The notes below the pieces were generated by a model. It made no database searches, was not told where the DNA came from, and saw only the letters and a program-made list of their open reading frames with translations. 64,000 bases of DNA. Source: Selaginella moellendorffii (lineage: Eukaryota > Streptophyta > Lycopodiopsida > Selaginellales > Selaginellaceae). Below are positions 21,770 through 32,385 of this stretch, one piece after another. The translations under genes were made by a program, and so were the position numbers. The stretch covers positions 1,981,739 through 2,045,738 of the forward strand of contig NW_003314268.1 of NCBI RefSeq assembly GCF_000143415.4, in the 5' to 3' direction. How positions within the stretch are numbered: the stretch's first letter is position 1; each line of letters starts with the position of its first letter.

Positions 21770-22545
21770 CTAACTGCCTGTAAGGGATTCCACGAACAGC
21801 CATTTGAGCTCGGTCATGTCCTTCACGTTGTAATGCGCATTGAAATGGTTTCCTGGGCGAAGAACTGGCTCGGGAGATATCTGCTGGAAATCTGTGAGTT
21901 TCTTCCGGAACAATTGAAACATCCCGGTTTGTCTTGCGATTTCCTCAAGATTTCCCTCGGCAGCAGCAGCATTTTTGGCGTCGGTCACGCGGCACTGGAA
22001 GATTCCGGTTTCCGGCAGGATTTGCGATTAGATCCTATGAAACAGTGAATTTTGTAAACTCTAGCAGCGAAATGAGACGAAAATGGTTACCACCATGACT
22101 TGATTCGCAGGAAGACTCCACTTTGAGCAGAGAGAGAGGTCACCGCGTCCTCACTGCAACAAAGTTTTTTCATCGTTTTCTATCATCAAACCAAAAAAAT
22201 CTAGTCCATCTTCGGTGTTCTTGACACCTTGGTAGTTGCTCCAGGCTCCAAACAATGGAAACCAGGAACGGGCATACCAGCTGCTAAAAACCAAAAGAGC
22301 TCTTACTCGAGGCGAAGAAAAGAGAACAAAAAATTCTTGCACTCGTGATTTAGTAATGGCATCGACCCTCGCACAGCTTCAAACTTGTTGTCGGAAGATC
22401 TCGATGGCACGGCAAAATTCTCATCGCCAGCTTCCACGCCAAATCGTCCCTGCTGCTCCCTTAACCCGCTGCTCCACTCATTACTCCAATCCCGATCCCG
22501 GGCCCTGCCACGGTCCCCGCCACTTCCGAGGTGCTCGATCTCGCG
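21770..22545 (-). pseudogene. Remnant of a 5'-truncated multi-exon gene at transposon margin
   Basis: Unrecognised protein. From the upstream end, an open frame of about 60 codons (EREIEHLGSGGDRGRARD...) runs from 22545 to near 22348, followed after a possible GTGCAAG...TAGCAG intron by WYARSWFPLFGAWSNYQG, then SGVFLRIKSW near 22090, and a final exon 21988-21770 ending LKWLFVESLTGS. The frame between the last two exons cannot be closed cleanly. Upstream of 22545 the sequence turns abruptly AT-rich with an immediate in-frame stop and no ATG, so the 5' end seems lost. A real gene with a distant first exon is the alternative. Confidence 0.4.
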
Positions 22546-22549
22546 CTCA

Positions 22550-23415
22550 CATTTTTAAATTTTCGAATGGGTATAAAACTCTTTTTAGGTGCAATCCAAA
22601 CGATTGAAATTGTTAATTGTATCATATTTATTTATTTCCCTATTTGTGAGTTTTTTAGGTTTTATCTATATAATTTACATGTATCATATTTTTTTAACTT
22701 ATTTTCTTTTATATTTGTTTTATGGGTTTTTACTTTTTATCCATCTAAAAGTTGTAGTGGAAATTTTTAAAAATTACTTTAGTGATTATAAGCTACCTAT
22801 CAATGAAAATATATTTAAGGTAATCTTTTTTTTTCCCTCTATATTTGTAATAATGCAGCATAAAACATTAAAGTTAAGTAAAAAGTAAAGTTAACTAATG
22901 ATGGATTAAAATCAATTGCTATTTATAGAGCAAAATAGATGAAGTTACCTACAAATAATATAAAATAAAAAGAAGCAATAATAAAGATTTATAATTGATT
23001 TTTTTTAATGTTTTTTGTTTATGTTTAAAATATGATTCTAAAATAGCTGTGTATTCATATTAAGTTGTGTAATAGAAAATTAATGTAAGGACACTAAAAC
23101 GTTGTTATTATTGTAAATTATGCCAATATTGCAAAGATTTATATGATTAAAAATTTCAATAGAGAAACTTACCAAGAATATTTGTAAGAAAAATGAAAAA
23201 TAAAGTTAATTATGAATAGCCATTAAATTTTAGATTAAATTTTTTATATACTCTTAAATGTTACAAGAATAAATAATGAGTTTTAGTTAGAAATCTTTGG
23301 TGGTTTTTGAAAATAAAAAACTTTATACATACTTATCGTTTCACTTCTTTTTCACCACCATACTCAATTTTTGATATGATATTTGGATTGTCAAACATGG
23401 ATAATAAATCCATAT
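22550..23415. other. Very AT-rich block at the left edge of the transposon island
   Basis: About 0.85 kb of markedly A+T-rich sequence begins abruptly after the GC-rich remnant at 22545. No protein is recognisable. It is rich in homopolymer A and T runs. It could be decayed repeat sequence or an AT-rich insertion target; a similar AT-rich block lies at the right edge (35165-35600). Confidence 0.55.
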
Positions 23416-23419
23416 TTTA

Positions 23420-24826
23420 GACTCTCCATGGCATCACGGTTGCTAGTGGCAACACCCTCGAACCCCCACTTGATTCTCCACTCCCAACTGGCATAACTAA
23501 CTTTGGTTATGCCCTTCGATTCCTATGGTTCGGTTCTATCCCTTTACTTCTTGCTTTTGGCTTTACACCTTTCCTTTGGTCATACTCTTCCAGACTAGGA
23601 GGATAGCTTTGCACTTTCTATCATGCCTTAGCAAGTATTCTTAGGAATGAACCTACCTGATAGCCTAGGGAGTGGTTCCTCAATTCAGGTATGCTCACCC
23701 TATAATCCCACACATCAGGATTACGTTGTTGCTTACGGGCCTTTACATGCCCATCACTAGCCTTGCCAAAATTCCATTTTTGGCTTTGTCCAATTCGAGT
23801 AGACAGTCTTCTCCTGTCTCCGCCACCTTTGGACATTTAGATAACACTTTCTATCCATCATTCGCTAGGGACTTAGTCCCTTGGGCCTTATTTATTACCC
23901 TCGCAACATCAAACACCACCTCCTGGTGTTCTAGAGTGTTCAGGTGTCCCAATGATGGCTTCCTTGACAATGAGTATTTCCTTTTATGACATTGACTTAC
24001 TATATCACAACATAAGTAACTCATCCCCCGTAAGGGTATGTCCAACTTCCCTATGCCATTAAGAAGGCTTGGGTAGCTACCTTCTACCCATTTAACCAAT
24101 TATTTTGCATCTCTTGCTTAGTTGCCTCATAGTTGTCAAGTCCTACAACTCATTGCTGGTGCTTCCACACCTCCATCATTATCTGGGTCACCACACTTCA
24201 ACTGCATGCTCTGCCGCTTAGGCTATGCCATTCCCATTTCCATTAGGATTCCTTTGGCAAGGGGTTCTCATGAACCCACCAACATAGCCTCAAGGTATCA
24301 CACGTTGGCACATTTGGTGTCTCCACACCATCGGCTCCACGAGCCTACCTCTATGACACTTCTTCTTTGTGTCTAAGTCTTTGCCAAGACCAATACTGCT
24401 CTTTCTCATGCTAACCATCTGTTAGCACTACACCATAGAGGTTACACATAACTTTGTGTCAAAGTTGTTTTATTTTTGGGAACACCTTTCCCACGACTTT
24501 AGCATGGCATATTTTGCCATCGATGAGATACCCTCTGTTCTCATCCTTGGATCCTATGATCCCCCCCCCATCTTTCGTGGGGTACCACACACCTCAGTCC
24601 AAATGCTTCCATCAGTCCTTTTAGGACTATTCCTTGACTCTACTTGAGTCATCTAGCAGTTTTGGACTTGGTTAATCCACAAACCCGTAAGGTCCCACTT
24701 GTGAGGCACTAGCTCACTGGAATACACTTCCTGCATTCTTGTCCTGCTCAGAAGGACTATTTTCACAAGTGTTACTCTGACACTTGTTTTGTTCTCTGGG
24801 GCAACTTCTGCCCCTTAGGACTACTT
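23420..24826 (-). mobile_element. Left part of an older LTR element's internal region (interrupted)
   Basis: Non-coding, repeat-like sequence of the same character as 32386-32930. The young chromovirus inserted here: TACTT at 24822-24826 is repeated directly after it at 32381-32385. The older element runs on the minus strand (its LTR and primer site are at 32932-35162). No gag or pol frame is visible, so this was probably a non-autonomous or gutted element. Its other LTR was not identified and its left boundary is approximate. Confidence 0.5.
24822..24826 (+). repeat. Target-site duplication, left copy (TACTT)
   Basis: TACTT immediately precedes the 5' LTR and is repeated exactly at 32381-32385 after the 3' LTR. 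A 5-bp duplication is standard for LTR retrotransposon integration. Confidence 0.93.
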
Positions 24827-25986
24827 TGTAAGGAACCGACTCCCCGAGATGTCGTAGGCTAAAGGATCCCCAAAAGCTTGACCGAAATGACAAAGAGTTC
24901 ATCGGATGGGACCAAGTCGAGGATCGAGTCCAAGACCGACTCTAGGACCGAGTTCGAGATAGGGTCCGGAATCGAGTCCAAGACCGACTCGGGGACCGAG
25001 TTCGAGTCCGAGTTCGAGACCGAGTTCGAGACCGAGTTCGAGACGGAGTCCGAGATCCGAAATCGGGTCCGAGACCGAGTCCGAGGTCGAGTCCGAGGTC
25101 GGATCCGAGATCGGGTCCGAGATCGAGTCCGAGATCGAGTCCGAAACCAAATCCGAAGTCGGATCCGAAATCGGGTCTGAGATCGAGCCAGAGACTAAGT
25201 CCAAATACTAATACGGGTCAAGGGGTGAAAGCCCAAAGCGTGCGTCTCCCAGGGGGGGGGGGGCTGCAGGGGGTTCCAAAAGTATAGTAGGGATAGTGAG
25301 GTCCAGGAACCAGTTTTGAAGGGACTCTCCAGTTGGGCTTCCAAACCGACTTGAGGTTGAGACTGGGACCGAGGGGCCTTGGGTAGGAGTGAGCATGGAC
25401 TTGGCTGGTGCCGGAGGGGCCATCCAAGGAAGTGCTCAAGAGCAGCTCCCACTCCCGAAAGGGAAACCGACTGCGGTGCTCCCGGCTCAGGTGGAGTGGT
25501 GCCCCACTTGAGTACCTTGTGGCTCATTGGTCCTTGCCCTTCCGGGGGCTTGGGCCTTCCCTTCGGGATGGAAGAGGGGGGGTAGAGGTACCCATACTGG
25601 GCCGTTAGGCCACGGTGTTTCGCCCCGACGTCCCGAAGCAAGTGTTGCACCCAAGGCTTGGGATTTAGAGGGTCCCATGATCAAGTCTTGTTGTACCAAG
25701 GGGTGTTAGGAATCTGGAGGCTTGGTGTGCTTGGTTGCTTGTGCCTGCGGGGAGTGTAGCCGAACCTTAAGTCCAGTCTAACCCGGGGAGGGGGATTGGG
25801 AGAGATTTGGGAATCCGTAGATGGATGGCTAACACTCCGTTGCTCGTGCAGTAAGTAGCTGAAACCAAGTAGGAGCTAGTACATAGGCGAGAACCTTGGC
25901 GAGGGAACTTAGCACAAGCCAAGGCAGAGTTGGTTGGATAGGCGAGGTAAGCTGGTAAATTGGAAAGGAAAAATTTGTGGCTTACA
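24827..25986 (+). repeat. 5' LTR of the chromovirus
   Basis: About 1160 bp, TG...CA ends. Positions roughly 24900-25200 hold a degenerate array of 6/12-bp units of the type GAGTCCGAGATC and GAGACCGAGTTC. A G homopolymer lies near 25250-25262. It is nearly identical to 31220-32380. Confidence 0.95.
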
Positions 25987-26003
25987 ATTTGGTATCGGAG
26001 CCT
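25987..26003 (+). other. tRNA primer-binding site
   Basis: ATTTGGTATCGGAGCC follows the LTR end directly. TGGTATCGGAGCC is one base away from the usual initiator tRNA-Met primer-site form TGGTATCAGAGCC, with a 2-3-base spacer. Confidence 0.85.
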
Positions 26004-26045
26004 CTTTCTCAGTTCTAGCGAAGGATAGAGGCGGATTGCTGGGAG

Positions 26046-27860
26046 ATGGCAAGGGCAGGATGTAAGCGAACCCAGGCAGAGACGGAACCTCCTCAAGAGC
26101 TGGAGCCTCCGGTCGAAGAGGAGGCGATGGATGAGGAATCCTTGCATGAGGAGGACTCCAGTGAGGCAACTTCCAAACAGGAGTCTGGTGGTGAGGTTCG
26201 GTCATCCAAGGCTCGATTGGATGTTCTAGAAGGACAATTGGCACAGACCAATGCCTTGCTAGAGACTCTCGTACGCAAGCTAAAGCATGACGAGAAGCGG
26301 AAGAAAAAGCGAAAGACTGCGGATGCTGGCAGCGCAGAAGGTGCGGACCCTTCGGCAGGGACTGAGGCAAAACTAGACAAGGTCGAATAGACCGAAGTGG
26401 AATCAGTCCCTCAGGCAGTTCCCAAGTACAAACCAAAGCCCCCACCCGTCTTCAAGGGAGTGAACGACTATAAGGTGGTGGAGGATTGGTTTTACAATAT
26501 GGAGGACTACTTCCGAGCGTTGCGATTACCAAGCTCGGAGAAGGTCCCATGTGCAAAACCATACTTGGCGGATAATGCCAAGTCTTGGTGGAGAATGACA
26601 GAGGCCAACGAAGGACCGGTGGCCACTTGGGAAATGATGAAGGTGAGGATCCGTGCAACTTACGTTCCTCCGAATGCTACTCTGCATCTAAGGGACAAGC
26701 TGAGTAGGCTGAAGCAGACCGGAACCATTCAGGAGTATGTGAATGGGTTTATGGCAAAGAGGATACTTGTCATGGACATGGGGGATATGGATGCGTTCCA
26801 TGCCTTCATATCAGGTTTGCAAACCTGGGCTTGCGGCGAAGTAATGCGGTGGAACCCGACCAACTACAAAGAAGCGTTGGATGCGGCCATCAAGGTGCAT
26901 TTCAACGATAACCTGCGAAAGGGGAACACGACGGGGTCGGGATCCACGTTTAGCAAAGGGGCCAAACCAAGGGGAACGTTTAGCAGAGGGAAATTCAAGA
27001 AGAGTTTCTCTAAGAATGAGTCCTCGGGGTTCCGGAAAGGCAGATCCGGTGGGCAGCGAGCGAGTACGTGGGGGATTCAGGCGAAAAGAGACAAACCCAC
27101 GGATAAGAAGGTCAAGTCATATAGCAGCGTGGGAAACAACGTATGCTACAACTGCGGTGAAGCGGGACACTTCTCGAGGGAATGTCCCTACCCGAAGAAG
27201 GCCAGAGCCAATATGGCCATCAAGTCGGGTGAAGTCCAAAATGAGGTATATGATCCAGTCCCTAACTCAAAGTTACTCATTACACGAGCAACTTTGGTAG
27301 AGAGTCGTTCGCGACATCTACTAGCCCTCCGAGGGAAGCTCGGAGGTAGATTTGTTAAGATCCTTATTGACATGGGTGCTTCGGATAATTTTGTGGCTGC
27401 AGACATAGTCCGGCAAGCCGGACTAACGGTGCAGCAGCTAGGCGAACCAAGGACTATAGAGTTTGTTCAAGGTAGCCAAAGCACCGATGAGGTACTTCGA
27501 CAAGCGAGAGTCGAAGTGGGGACTTGGAAGGTGGACATGGATTTCACCGTGTTGGACATGGCGGGATTTGACATGATCTTCGGAATGGACTGGTTCAATC
27601 GATTCGTGGTAGCCCTGCATGGACAAGGTAGAAACCTTGTGGTACTGGCGAATGCCCAAGGAAGAAGATCTAGGGTGGAGGCCCAAGATCTAAAGGTAGG
27701 GCAAAGCAAGGCCAAAGATTCCTGCTTAAACCTGGTGTCCACGAGAGGACAACTCACTAAAGGAACTAAGGCGGCCTTTTTGTGCTTACTCTCGGTGAAG
27801 AGTGACAAAAAGACAGGAATGGAAGAAGTACCTTTAGTGATCCAGCGGGTGTTGGACTAA
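26046..27860 (+). pseudogene. Chromovirus gag and protease region with in-frame stops
   Basis: One frame from ATG 26046 (MARAGCKRTQAE) with a coiled-coil leader (LEGQLAQTNALLETLVRKLK). TAG at 26388-26390 then interrupts it, and the same frame continues through the gag capsid region (DWFYNMEDYF, LRDKLSRLKQ) to a CCHC zinc knuckle CYNCGEAGHFSREC near 27145-27190. The protease follows: ILIDMGASDNF, where the catalytic Asp-Thr/Ser-Gly is Asp-Met-Gly, and IFGMDWF. The frame ends in TAA at 27858-27860, and in-frame sequence resumes at once as reverse transcriptase. Gag packages element RNA and the protease matures the polyprotein. With the Met substitution and stops, this copy is unlikely to be active. 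Confidence 0.9.
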
Positions 27861-29918
27861 TTCCAGGATACCATGCCGGAGGAGCTACCGGTGGGGCTAC
27901 CCCCAGCACGACCGATAGAACATAAGATTGAGCTAGTCGAGGGTGCTGAGGCAGTGGTTCGTCCCCCTTATCGTTTGAACGAAAAAGAACTCAAGGAGCT
28001 CAAGTGCCAACTAGAGGAGTTGGTGGACAAAGGGTATGTTAGGTTGAGCAAGTCGCCGTATGGGGCGCCGGTGTTATTTGTGAAAAAGAAAGATGGATCT
28101 ATGCGCATGTGCATAGACTACCGGTTGCTCAACAAGTATACAAAGAAGAACAAGTACCCTTTGCCAAGGATTGAGGACTTGTTCGATAGGTTGGGAAAGG
28201 CAAAATACTTCTCGAGGATTGACCTAAGGTCAGGATACTACCAGATCAGGGTAGCTGAGGAAGATGTCGAGAAGATAACCTGTCGAACGAGGTATGGAAG
28301 CTTTGAGTTTCTGGTGATGCCCTTTGGGCTGTGCAATGCGCCGGCAACGTTTTCACATTGATGAACCATATCTTTGTACCCTATCTGGATCACTTCGTGG
28401 TCGTCTATATCGACGACATTCTGATCTATAGCGAGACGCTAGAGGAGCATGCCGAACACTTGGCGAAGGTGTTTGAGAAACTAAGGGAACACAAGCTGTA
28501 TGCTAAAGAGAGCAAATGTGACTTTGCTCAACAAGAGGTAAAGTTTCTCGGGCATGTGGTGGGCCAGGACGGGCTCAAGGTGGACCCGGAGAAGGTCCAA
28601 GCGATCCAGGAATGGGAGCGACCAGCCAATGTACATGAGTTGAGGGCATTCCTGGGGCTATGCAACTATTATCGAAAGTTTATCAGACACTATTCAAGAG
28701 TAGCCCTGCCCTTAACGGACCAAACAGGAAAAGGGAAGATGGTGTGGACAGCGGAATGTGAGGCGGCATTCGTCCACCTCAAAGGGAAGTTGAGGAAGGT
28801 TCCTGTATTGGCATTACCAGACTTTGGTAAGGACTTTGAGGTAGAAACGGATGCTTCGGACTTTGCGTTGGGCGCAGTTTTGAAGCAAGACAACCATCCG
28901 GTAGCGTTCTTCTCGAAGAAGCTGGACAAGGCTCAACGGAAGTGGCCTGCCCACGAGAAGGAATTGTTTGCGGTGGTCAAGGCGCTCAAGGAGTGGCGAC
29001 ACTACCTTGGGAGACACTTCAAGGTTTACACGGACAATGTGGCAACGAAACACTTCTTGTCACAGCCCGACCTAAGAGGGAAACAAGGTCGGTGGGCCAA
29101 TGCCTTGGCTGAGTTTGATTGCGAAATTCTGTACAAGCCTGGGAAGAGCAACATCGTGGCGGATGCGCTAAGTCGAAAAGCGAGCTTGAGGTTGGCAATA
29201 TCCAGCGCAACAGCAACCTTCTGGGACGATGTGCGGACAGCATATGAGAACGATGGTCTAGCACAAGAAGTGTTGCTGAGGAATCTTGAGGCGCGGGAAG
29301 CTCACCAGAGAGGTGAGCTGCCAACGGAAGAGAAAACGGGCTATGCGGAACGCAACGGACTCATTTATTACAAGCAAATGAGGGTGTATGTTCCAGAAGG
29401 GGAACTAAGGAAGGTGGCCTTAGAAGAGTGTCATGACGGACCTCTTGCGGGACACGGTGGAGTGCCCAAGACGATGGGCTTACTCAAAAGGAAGTACCAT
29501 TGGCCAGATATGGCTAAGGACGTCCAAGACTATGTAAAGACATGTCCAACATGTCAGCAGGTAAAAGCCGTGACTAAGGCTAGTGGGGGCTTGTTGCAAA
29601 GCATCCCAATTCCAGATCGCCCGTGGAAATGTCTTACGATGGACTTCATCACGGGACTCCCCCCAAGCGAGGGGTTTGATGCGATATTCGTGGTGGTGGA
29701 CCGATTTTCGAAAATGGCACACTTCATACCCACCACAACGGAGGTGGATGCAGAAGGTGTGGCAAAGCTGTTCTTCGAACAAGTGGTTCGAGTGCGGGGA
29801 AGACCGGAAGAGATCATCTCAGATCGAGATAAGATCTTCACCAGTAGGTTCTGGAGGACTCTCCTGGAACAGTATTGCACCAAGTTGAAATTCAGCATAG
29901 CCTACCACCCACAGACAG

Positions 29919-29964
29919 GTATGGGGTATTGAGTCAAGTTGTGGGAACTAACACTTCTTGACAG
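29919..29964 (+). other. Intron-like 46-bp insert in integrase
   Basis: Starts GTATGG, ends TTGACAG, and contains CTAAC about 15 bases before the 3' end as a branch-point candidate. Removing it joins HPQT-G/AC to give HPQTDGQTERVN in frame, the universally conserved integrase block. Retained, it brings a stop (TGA near 29930). Size matches host introns. Confidence 0.8.
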
Positions 29965-30382
29965 ACGGACAAACGGAAAGGGTGAATAGGTAGCTGGAGG
30001 ATTATTTGCGATGCTATGTCTCGGGAGACCAGACCGATTGGGTAAGTCATTTGGGACTTGCGGAGATGTGTTATAACAACTCACCACATTCGAGTATCGG
30101 GGTGAGTCCATGGGAAATCATCAATGGGCGAGCTATTGAAGGTCCTGTGGAACTCGGCGTGGCCGAGTATCATGGAGAGTTGCCCGCAGTGGAGGCATTC
30201 ACGGCGGAAAGACTCAGCATTTGGAACCTAGTGAGGGATTCCTTGGAACGGGCTCAACAAAGGCAAACCAAATACGCGAACCAGAAGCGTCGGGATGTAG
30301 AGTTCCAAGCTGGGGAGAAGGTGTGGCTGAACACCAAGAACCTCAAACTACCAAGTGGGATCAGCTGAAAGTTGACCCAAAG

Positions 30383-30434
30383 GTAAAGATGCATGTATTT
30401 CTGTAAATGAATTGATCTTGAGTTCCTTAAGCAG
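30383..30434 (+). other. Intron-like 52-bp insert between integrase and chromodomain
   Basis: Starts GTAAAG, ends AAGCAG. Removing it joins CAA-AG/G-TTC to give KLTQRFAGPYEI, the standard gypsy KLTPRF-GPFEI block, and puts the downstream chromodomain in frame with integrase through to the stop at 30814. Confidence 0.75.
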
Positions 30435-30816
30435 GTTCGCGGGGCCTTACGAGATTGAGGCACGAATCGGTAAAGTGGCTTACCGACTCCGACTTCCTCG
30501 AGAGATGGGGAAGATGCACCCAGTGTTCCACGTGAACTTACTCAAGCCATACTTTGAGGATCCGCTTCGCAAGGACCAAGTGAGACCTTTACCTGAGGTT
30601 ATCCAAGGGGAAGAGGGATACGAAGTCGAGGCCATCCTCAATGCGCGCAAGAGCAAGCGACAAGGACGCGAGGTGAGAGAGTTCCATGTGAAGTGGAGAG
30701 GATTTCCACACTGCGAAGCAACATGGGAACCGGAGGAGAACCTAGCGAACGCTCGAGATCTAGTGGAGGAATTTCTGCAAGGCAGAACTCTATGTACTTA
30801 TGCAAAATTCAATTAA

Positions 30817-31219
30817 AAATATCAATTTGCAAAGTTGAGCAAGTGGCATATGTTGGGACCCGAAGGCGCGCCAAAGGTAAGCTAATTAGCATGGGTTGGA
30901 TAGGTCGACCAGGCGTAGGGCACTATGCCCGACTCCCCGCGGGGATGTCGAATCCGTAGACATATTCTACGGAGGTTGGGTTCGAGTCCCAACCCCCTAG
31001 TAAAGCAAGGCTGGGTTCAAGTCCCGACCCCATACTAGGGCGTGGTGAGGTGAGGAGTATAGGGACACCTATATTCCGTTGTCATGGGCTCTTGGCCGGG
31101 GAGGCTAACTTAGGCACACCGCTAAGTGGGGGGATGCCCCCGGAGACATGGTCAACAAGTCGTAAGATAAAACGAGACGTTTGATGTGGGCATCGAACTT
31201 CTTCTATGGGTGGTGGAGT
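30817..31219 (+). other. Chromovirus 3' non-coding region with polypurine-like end
   Basis: No coding. It contains a hairpin (CCGTAGA...TCTACGG, 30954-30972) followed by TTGGGTTCGAGTCCCAA (about 30976-30992), which folds like a tRNA T-arm, and a second GGGTTCAAGTCCC (31013-31025). The last bases before the 3' LTR, GGGTGGTGGAG (about 31208-31218), are the best candidate polypurine tract. Confidence 0.55.
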
Positions 31220-32380
31220 TGTAAGGAACCGACTCCCCGAGATGTCGTAGGCTAAAGGATCCCCAAAAGCTTGACCGAAATGACAAAGAGTTCATCGGAT
31301 GGGACCAAGTCGAGGATCAAGTCCAAGACCGACTCTAGGACCGAGTTCGAGATAGGGTCCGGAATCGAGTCCAAGACCGACTCGGGGACCGAGTTCGAGT
31401 CCGAGTTCGAGACCGAGTTCGAGACCGAGTTCAAGACGGAGTCCGAGATCCGAAATCGGGTCTGAGACCGAGTCCGAGGTCGAGTCCGAGGTCGGATCCG
31501 AGATCGGGTCCGAGATCGAGTCCGAGATCGAGTCCGAAACCAAATCCGAAGTCGGATCCGAAATCGGGTCCGAGATCGAGCCAGAGACTAAGTCCAAATA
31601 CTAATACGGGTCAAGGGGTGAAAGCCCAAAGCGTGCGTCTCCCAGGGGGGGGGGGGGCTGCAGGGGGTTCCAAAAGTATAGTAGGGATAGTGAGGTCCAG
31701 GAACCAGTTTTGAAGGGACTCTCCAGTTGGGCTTCCAAACCGACTTGAGGTTGAGACTGGGACCGAGGGGCCTTGGGTAGGAGTGAGCATGGACTTGGCT
31801 GGTGCCGGAGGGGCCATCCAAGGAAGTGCTCAAGAGCAGCTCCCACTCCCGAAAGGGAAACCGACTGCGGTGCTCCCGGCTCAGGTGGAGTGGTGCCCCA
31901 CTTGAGTACCTTGTGGCTCATTGGTCCTCACCCTTTCGGGGGCTTGGGCCTTCCCTTCGGGATGGAAGAGGGGGGGTAGAGGTACCCATACTGGGCCGTT
32001 AGGCCACGGTGTTTCGCCCCGACGTCCCGAAGCAAGTGCTGCACCCAAGGCTTGGGATTTAGAGGGTCCCATGATCAAGTCTTGTAGTACCAAGGGGTGT
32101 TAGGAATCTGGAGGCTTGGTGTGCTTGGCTGCTTGTGCCTGCGGGGAGTGTAGCCAAACCTTAAGTCCAGTCTAACCCGGGGAGGGGGATTGGGAGAGAT
32201 TTGGGAATCCGTAGATGGATGGCTAACACTCCGTTGCTCGTGCAGTAAGTAGCTAAAACCAAGTAGGAGCTAGTACATAGGCGAGAACCTTGGCGAGGGA
32301 ACTTAGCACAAGCCAAGGCAGAGTTGGTTGGATAGGCGAGGTAAGCTGGCAAATTGGAAAGGAAAAATTTGTGGCTTACA
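31220..32380 (+). repeat. 3' LTR of the chromovirus
   Basis: About 1161 bp, same ends and 12-bp arrays as the 5' LTR. Differences from the 5' LTR are nearly all C/T or G/A. It is followed by the TACTT duplication. Confidence 0.95.
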
Positions 32381-32385
32381 TACTT
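32381..32385 (+). repeat. Target-site duplication, right copy (TACTT)
   Basis: Exact repeat of 24822-24826. Confidence 0.93.

Larger units (their letters stand above)
27861..30816 (+). pseudogene. Chromovirus pol: RT, RNase H, integrase, chromodomain
   Basis: Reverse transcriptase runs from about 27873 ([14 protein letters not shown]), with [12 protein letters not shown], a one-base loss near 28353 that shifts frame within the ATF-TLMN block, then the catalytic YIDDILIYS. RNase H has ETDASDFALGAVL and YTDNVATKHFL. Integrase has the HHCC zinc finger (GHGGVPKTMG...CPTCQQVK) and a core with MDFITGLP and VVVDRFSKMAHF. The frame continues across a 46-bp intron-like insert (29919-29964), a TAG (29991), a TGA (30366) and a second intron-like insert (30383-30434). 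It ends in a chromodomain (EFHVKWRGFPHCEATWEPEE), stopping at 30814-30816. Chromodomains direct integration to heterochromatin. Confidence 0.92.
24827..32380 (+). mobile_element. Ty3/gypsy chromovirus, nearly complete
   Basis: A 7.55-kb element bounded by direct LTRs (24827-25986 and 31220-32380) that start TGTAAGG and end CTTACA, with a perfect TACTT target duplication. The order is primer-binding site, gag, zinc knuckle, aspartic protease, reverse transcriptase, RNase H, integrase, chromodomain. Domain order and the C-terminal chromodomain place it in Ty3/gypsy chromoviruses. By eye the LTRs differ at about 13 substitutions (12 transitions) plus one G-run length change, about 1.1%, so insertion was recent. 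The coding region nevertheless has four in-frame stops and one frameshift, so this copy is not autonomous as it stands. Two intron-like segments interrupt pol. Confidence 0.96.

Noticed and set aside
22550-23415. AT-rich block as a plastid or mitochondrial insertion
   Set aside because: Lycophyte organelle genomes of this group are GC-rich as I recall, and no organelle gene is visible.
24878-25204. Reading frames on both strands inside the LTRs (Glu/Ser/Thr repeats)
   Set aside because: Same repeat-period artefact; present identically in both LTRs.
29902-29964. Integrase end at the stop near 29930 as a true truncated protein
   Set aside because: Removing the GT-AG segment restores the most conserved integrase block in frame, so the stop is intronic.
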